Assembly: GCF_018215265.2 (NCBI RefSeq)
Contig: NZ_CP136562.1
Location: 558,001 to 622,000 of the forward strand
DNA from: Paenarthrobacter sp. GOM3
GTDB taxonomy: Bacteria > Actinomycetota > Actinomycetes > Actinomycetales > Micrococcaceae
DNA length: 64,000 nt
Direction: 5' to 3'
Positions within the stretch are counted from its first letter, which is position 1, and every line of letters begins with the position of its first letter. Made by a program: the position numbers and the translations under genes. Of this stretch, positions 61,613 to 64,000 are shown one piece after another. Under the pieces are notes generated by a model. The model was not told the DNA's origin. It ran no database searches and saw only the letters and a program-made list of their open reading frames with translations.

Positions 61613-62731
61613 ATGTCCACTACTCCCACGCAGCAACTTTCCGACGCCGGGCTCTCCATCTGGCTGGACGACCTTTCCCGCCAGAGGCTCTCAAGCGGCA
61701 GCCTGCAAGAGCTCATCGACCAGAAAAACGTGGTGGGTGTGACCACCAATCCCTCCATCTTCCAGGCCGCCATCACATCCAGCACGGACTACGACGACGC
61801 GATCACTGCCCAGGCCGCAGCAGGGGCCAGTGTTGAAGAGACGATCTTCGAGCTCACGACAACCGACGTCGCAGACGCCTGTGACCTTTTCGCTCCGATC
61901 GCGGCAGCCACCGGGGGAGTTGATGGCCGGGTCTCCATCGAAGTGGACCCCAGGCTCGCTTGGGACACGGCCGGCACCATCGCCGAAGCCAAAGAGCTGT
62001 ACAAGAAGGTCAACAAGGAGAACGTCCTGATCAAGATCCCGGCCACCCGTGAAGGACTGGGAGCCATCAGCGCGGTTCTTGCGGAAGGCATCAGCGTCAA
62101 TGTCACGCTCATCTTCTCGCTCTCCCGATATCGGGACGTGATTGGGGCCTTCCAGTCGGGTATCAAGCGGGCCATGGAGAACGGCCATGACCTCTCCAAA
62201 ATCCACTCAGTGGCATCGTTCTTCGTCTCGCGCGTGGACACGGAAATCGATCAGCGCCTTGATGCCATCGGCACAGACGAAGCCAAGGCACTCAAAGGGA
62301 GGGCCGGTTTGGCCAATGCCCGTATCGCCTATCACGTCTACGAAGAGCTCTTTTCCACCGAGCGCTGGGCTGTCCTGGCCGCTGCGGGGGCGCGACCACA
62401 ACGTCCTCTCTGGGCTTCAACCGGCGTCAAGGACCCGGCCTACCCGGACACCCTCTACGTCACAGAGCTGGTTGCGGCGGGCGTAGTGAACACCATGCCG
62501 GAAAAGACGCTGGACGCCACCTTTGACCACGGCATCGTCAAAGGGGACACCATCGCGGGCACCTACGACGAAGCGAGTGCGGTCCTCAGCTCACTCCGAA
62601 ACCTTGGCATCACCTACAACGATGTGGTCGAACAGTTGGAAACCGAAGGACTCAACAAGTTCGTCGCCAGCTGGAACGACCTGCTTTCCGACGTCGAAGG
62701 CGCCCTCACAGCGGCGCGCAATGCGGCGTGA
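61613..62731 (+). CDS. tal: Transaldolase
   Basis: 372 residues, the actinobacterial length. Motifs: [13 protein letters not shown] near the N-terminus, [13 protein letters not shown] with the Schiff-base Lys, and [18 protein letters not shown] with a CAGGAGAATCACC leader, 23 bp after tkt. It transfers a dihydroxyacetone unit between sugar phosphates, completing the transaldolase variant of the RuMP rearrangement. Confidence 0.96.
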   Translation: MSTTPTQQLSDAGLSIWLDDLSRQRLSSGSLQELIDQKNVVGVTTNPSIFQAAITSSTDYDDAITAQAAAGASVEETIFELTTTDVADACDLFAPIAAATGGVDGRVSIEVDPRLAWDTAGTIAEAKELYKKVNKENVLIKIPATREGLGAISAVLAEGISVNVTLIFSLSRYRDVIGAFQSGIKRAMENGHDLSKIHSVASFFVSRVDTEIDQRLDAIGTDEAKALKGRAGLANARIAYHVYEELFSTERWAVLAAAGARPQRPLWASTGVKDPAYPDTLYVTELVAAGVVNTMPEKTLDATFDHGIVKGDTIAGTYDEASAVLSSLRNLGITYNDVVEQLETEGLNKFVASWNDLLSDVEGALTAARNAA

Positions 62732-62776
62732 CCACCCGGCAATGCCAGCTCTGACCCTCACCGAAAGGCAGGCACC

Positions 62777-63475
62777 ATGTCCTCCTCGCCCCTGACTTGC
62801 TGCATAAACCCCAGTATCCTCTCGGCTGACTTCGCCAACCTCGAATCCGAGCTGGCCCGGATCAGCAACGCCGACGCCGTTCATGTAGATGTCATGGACA
62901 ACCGCTTCGTGCCCAACCTGACCATCGGTCTGCCCGTCGTCGAGCGGTTGCAAAAGGTCAGTCCGGTCCCGTTGGATGCCCATCTGATGATTGCCGAGCC
63001 GGACAGGTGGGCTCCGCAGTTCGCCGATGCCGGTCTCTCCTCGGTCACCTTCCACGTGGAAGCCGCGATGGCTCCGATCAAGCTCGCACGCGAACTCCGG
63101 GCCAGGGGGGCCAAAGCGGGCATGGCGCTGCGCCCGGCCACTCCAGTGGAGCCGTACCTTGACATGCTTTCGGAACTTGACATGCTGCTGCTCATGACGG
63201 TGGAGCCCGGCTTTGGTGGCCAGGCGTTCCTGGACGTGGTGCTGCCAAAGATCCGGCGTGCCCGCGAGGCGGTCGATGGTTCCGGAGTGAACGTGGCCAT
63301 CCAGGTTGACGGTGGCATTACGGAGGAAACCATCCTCCGTGCAGCGGAGGCCGGCGCCAATGTCTTCGTGGCGGGTTCGGCCGTTTACGGGAAGCCTTCA
63401 CCATCTGAGGCGATTGAGGCACTGAGGGCCAACGGACAGCTAGCATTCGCCTCCAACAATGCACGGAAAGCCTGA
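62777..63475 (+). CDS. rpe: Ribulose-phosphate 3-epimerase
   Basis: 232 residues, TIM-barrel. Motifs: [31 protein letters not shown] (metal ligands), [22 protein letters not shown] and [10 protein letters not shown]. It interconverts xylulose 5-phosphate and ribulose 5-phosphate, regenerating the formaldehyde acceptor. The ATG follows AAAGGCAGGCACC, 45 bp after tal and 8 bp before rpiB. Confidence 0.96.
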   Translation: MSSSPLTCCINPSILSADFANLESELARISNADAVHVDVMDNRFVPNLTIGLPVVERLQKVSPVPLDAHLMIAEPDRWAPQFADAGLSSVTFHVEAAMAPIKLARELRARGAKAGMALRPATPVEPYLDMLSELDMLLLMTVEPGFGGQAFLDVVLPKIRRAREAVDGSGVNVAIQVDGGITEETILRAAEAGANVFVAGSAVYGKPSPSEAIEALRANGQLAFASNNARKA

Positions 63476-63483
63476 GGCCACCC

Positions 63484-63957
63484 ATGCGTGTTCACATAGC
63501 GACAGACCATGCCGGGCTGGAACTCAGCTCGCACCTCATCACTGCGTTGACGGCCAGCGGCTACGACTTGGTGGACCACGGACCCACGTCCTTTGACCCG
63601 GACGACGACTACCCGGCGTTCTGCATTAAGGCAGCGACCGCCGTCGTCAATGACCACGAAGCGGGCGTGGATGCGCTAGGGATCGTGCTGGGCGGGTCCG
63701 GCAACGGCGAGCAGATATCCGCGAACAAGGTCAAGGGCGTGCGCGCAGCGCTGGTGTGGAACGTGGACACCGCCGTCCTGGCCCGGCAACACAACGACGC
63801 AAACGTGGTGGCTGTGGGCGGACGCCAACACAGCGTGGAGGAAGCCACGGAATTGATCAAAGCCTTCCTTGCCGAACCGTTCAGCAACGCCGAACGCCAC
63901 GAGCGTCGAATCGGCAAAATCACGGCATACGAGACCGACAGGGAGATTTCCGAGTAG
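63484..63957 (+). CDS. rpiB: Ribose-5-phosphate isomerase B
   Basis: 157 residues of the RpiB/LacAB family: RVHIATDHAGLELSSHL at the N-terminus, the phosphate-binding GIVLGGSGNGEQISANKVKGVRAAL loop, and a C-terminal RHERRIGKI segment as in mycobacterial RpiB. The E. coli catalytic Cys position carries Ser in this actinobacterial subtype. It interconverts ribose 5-phosphate and ribulose 5-phosphate. Two bases separate its stop from the next start. Confidence 0.95.
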   Translation: MRVHIATDHAGLELSSHLITALTASGYDLVDHGPTSFDPDDDYPAFCIKAATAVVNDHEAGVDALGIVLGGSGNGEQISANKVKGVRAALVWNVDTAVLARQHNDANVVAVGGRQHSVEEATELIKAFLAEPFSNAERHERRIGKITAYETDREISE

Positions 63958-63959
63958 CC

Positions 63960-64000
63960 ATGCCCATTGCAACCCCAGAGATTTACTCCGAGATGATCGA
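63960..64000 (+). CDS. Probable class II fructose-bisphosphate aldolase, first 13 codons
   Basis: ATG 63960 lies two bases after the rpiB stop and reads MPIATPEIYSEMI to the window end. This is close to the typical N-terminus of actinobacterial class II fructose-bisphosphate aldolase, and the enzyme is exactly what the cluster still lacks between pfkA and gap. The call rests on 13 residues plus context. Confidence 0.6.
   Translation, partial: MPIATPEIYSEMI

Overview
The window looks like chromosome of a high-GC Gram-positive soil actinobacterium of the Arthrobacter/Paenarthrobacter group. This rests on GC-rich third codon positions, frequent GTG and TTG starts, an actinobacterial GapB-type GAPDH and group III PfkA, a class of inulin fructotransferase best known from Arthrobacter/Paenarthrobacter, and many LacI-type sugar regulators. 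I see no transposase, phage gene, integrase, CRISPR array or replication origin. The genes are dense and mostly intact.

Layout. 0-1.5 kb: 3' end of a membrane protein, then a PadR regulator overlapping a small membrane/exported protein gene. 1.6-6.3 kb: recR, dnaX, the SRP RNA, a YqfO-like protein and tRNA-Ser(GGA). 6.3-10.9 kb: a LysR regulator divergent from putA (proline catabolism). 10.9-17.7 kb: an MpaB/DUF2236 protein, then three putative drug-protection units: an MFS pump with a MarR regulator, an ABC-F ATPase behind a leader hairpin, and a second MFS pump with a TetR regulator. 17.9-25.9 kb: an overlooked frameshifted small gene, a secreted M23 peptidase with a Thr/Pro and Ala/Pro tail, glutathione peroxidase, a phosphodiesterase, a Stealth sugar-phosphate transferase with a HAD hydrolase, a LytR_C protein and a TetR regulator. 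26-32 kb: arabinan/arabino-oligosaccharide uptake (LacI, binding protein, two permeases, GH51). 32-36.8 kb: a DsbA-like protein, a GT4 glycosyltransferase, a glycogen-debranching-like enzyme and a GNAT acetyltransferase.

36.9-46.8 kb is a complete inulin pathway. A Tat-exported inulin fructotransferase (DFA III-forming by similarity) faces an ABC importer operon that also encodes a LacI regulator, a cytoplasmic GH32 fructosidase, a PfkB fructokinase and a cytoplasmic paralogue of the fructotransferase, most likely the DFA III hydrolase. Predicted flow: inulin to DFA III outside the cell, uptake, inulobiose, fructose, fructose 6-phosphate. LacI-type operators lie in the divergent promoter region. 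46.8-52.8 kb: a tripartite tricarboxylate transporter (tctCBA) with a universal stress protein and a divergent CitA/CitB-type two-component system.

52.8-64 kb is a compact ribulose monophosphate (RuMP) island: pfkA and gap with a FadR-type regulator, hxlB-hxlA (formaldehyde fixation), a LuxR-HTH protein carrying a degenerate kinase-like ATPase region, then tkt-tal-rpe-rpiB and the first codons of a probable class II aldolase. Together these can fix formaldehyde, split fructose bisphosphate and regenerate ribulose 5-phosphate. hxlB and tkt share a colinear promoter block (17 identical bases plus conserved downstream elements at the same spacing), which suggests one regulator drives both halves.
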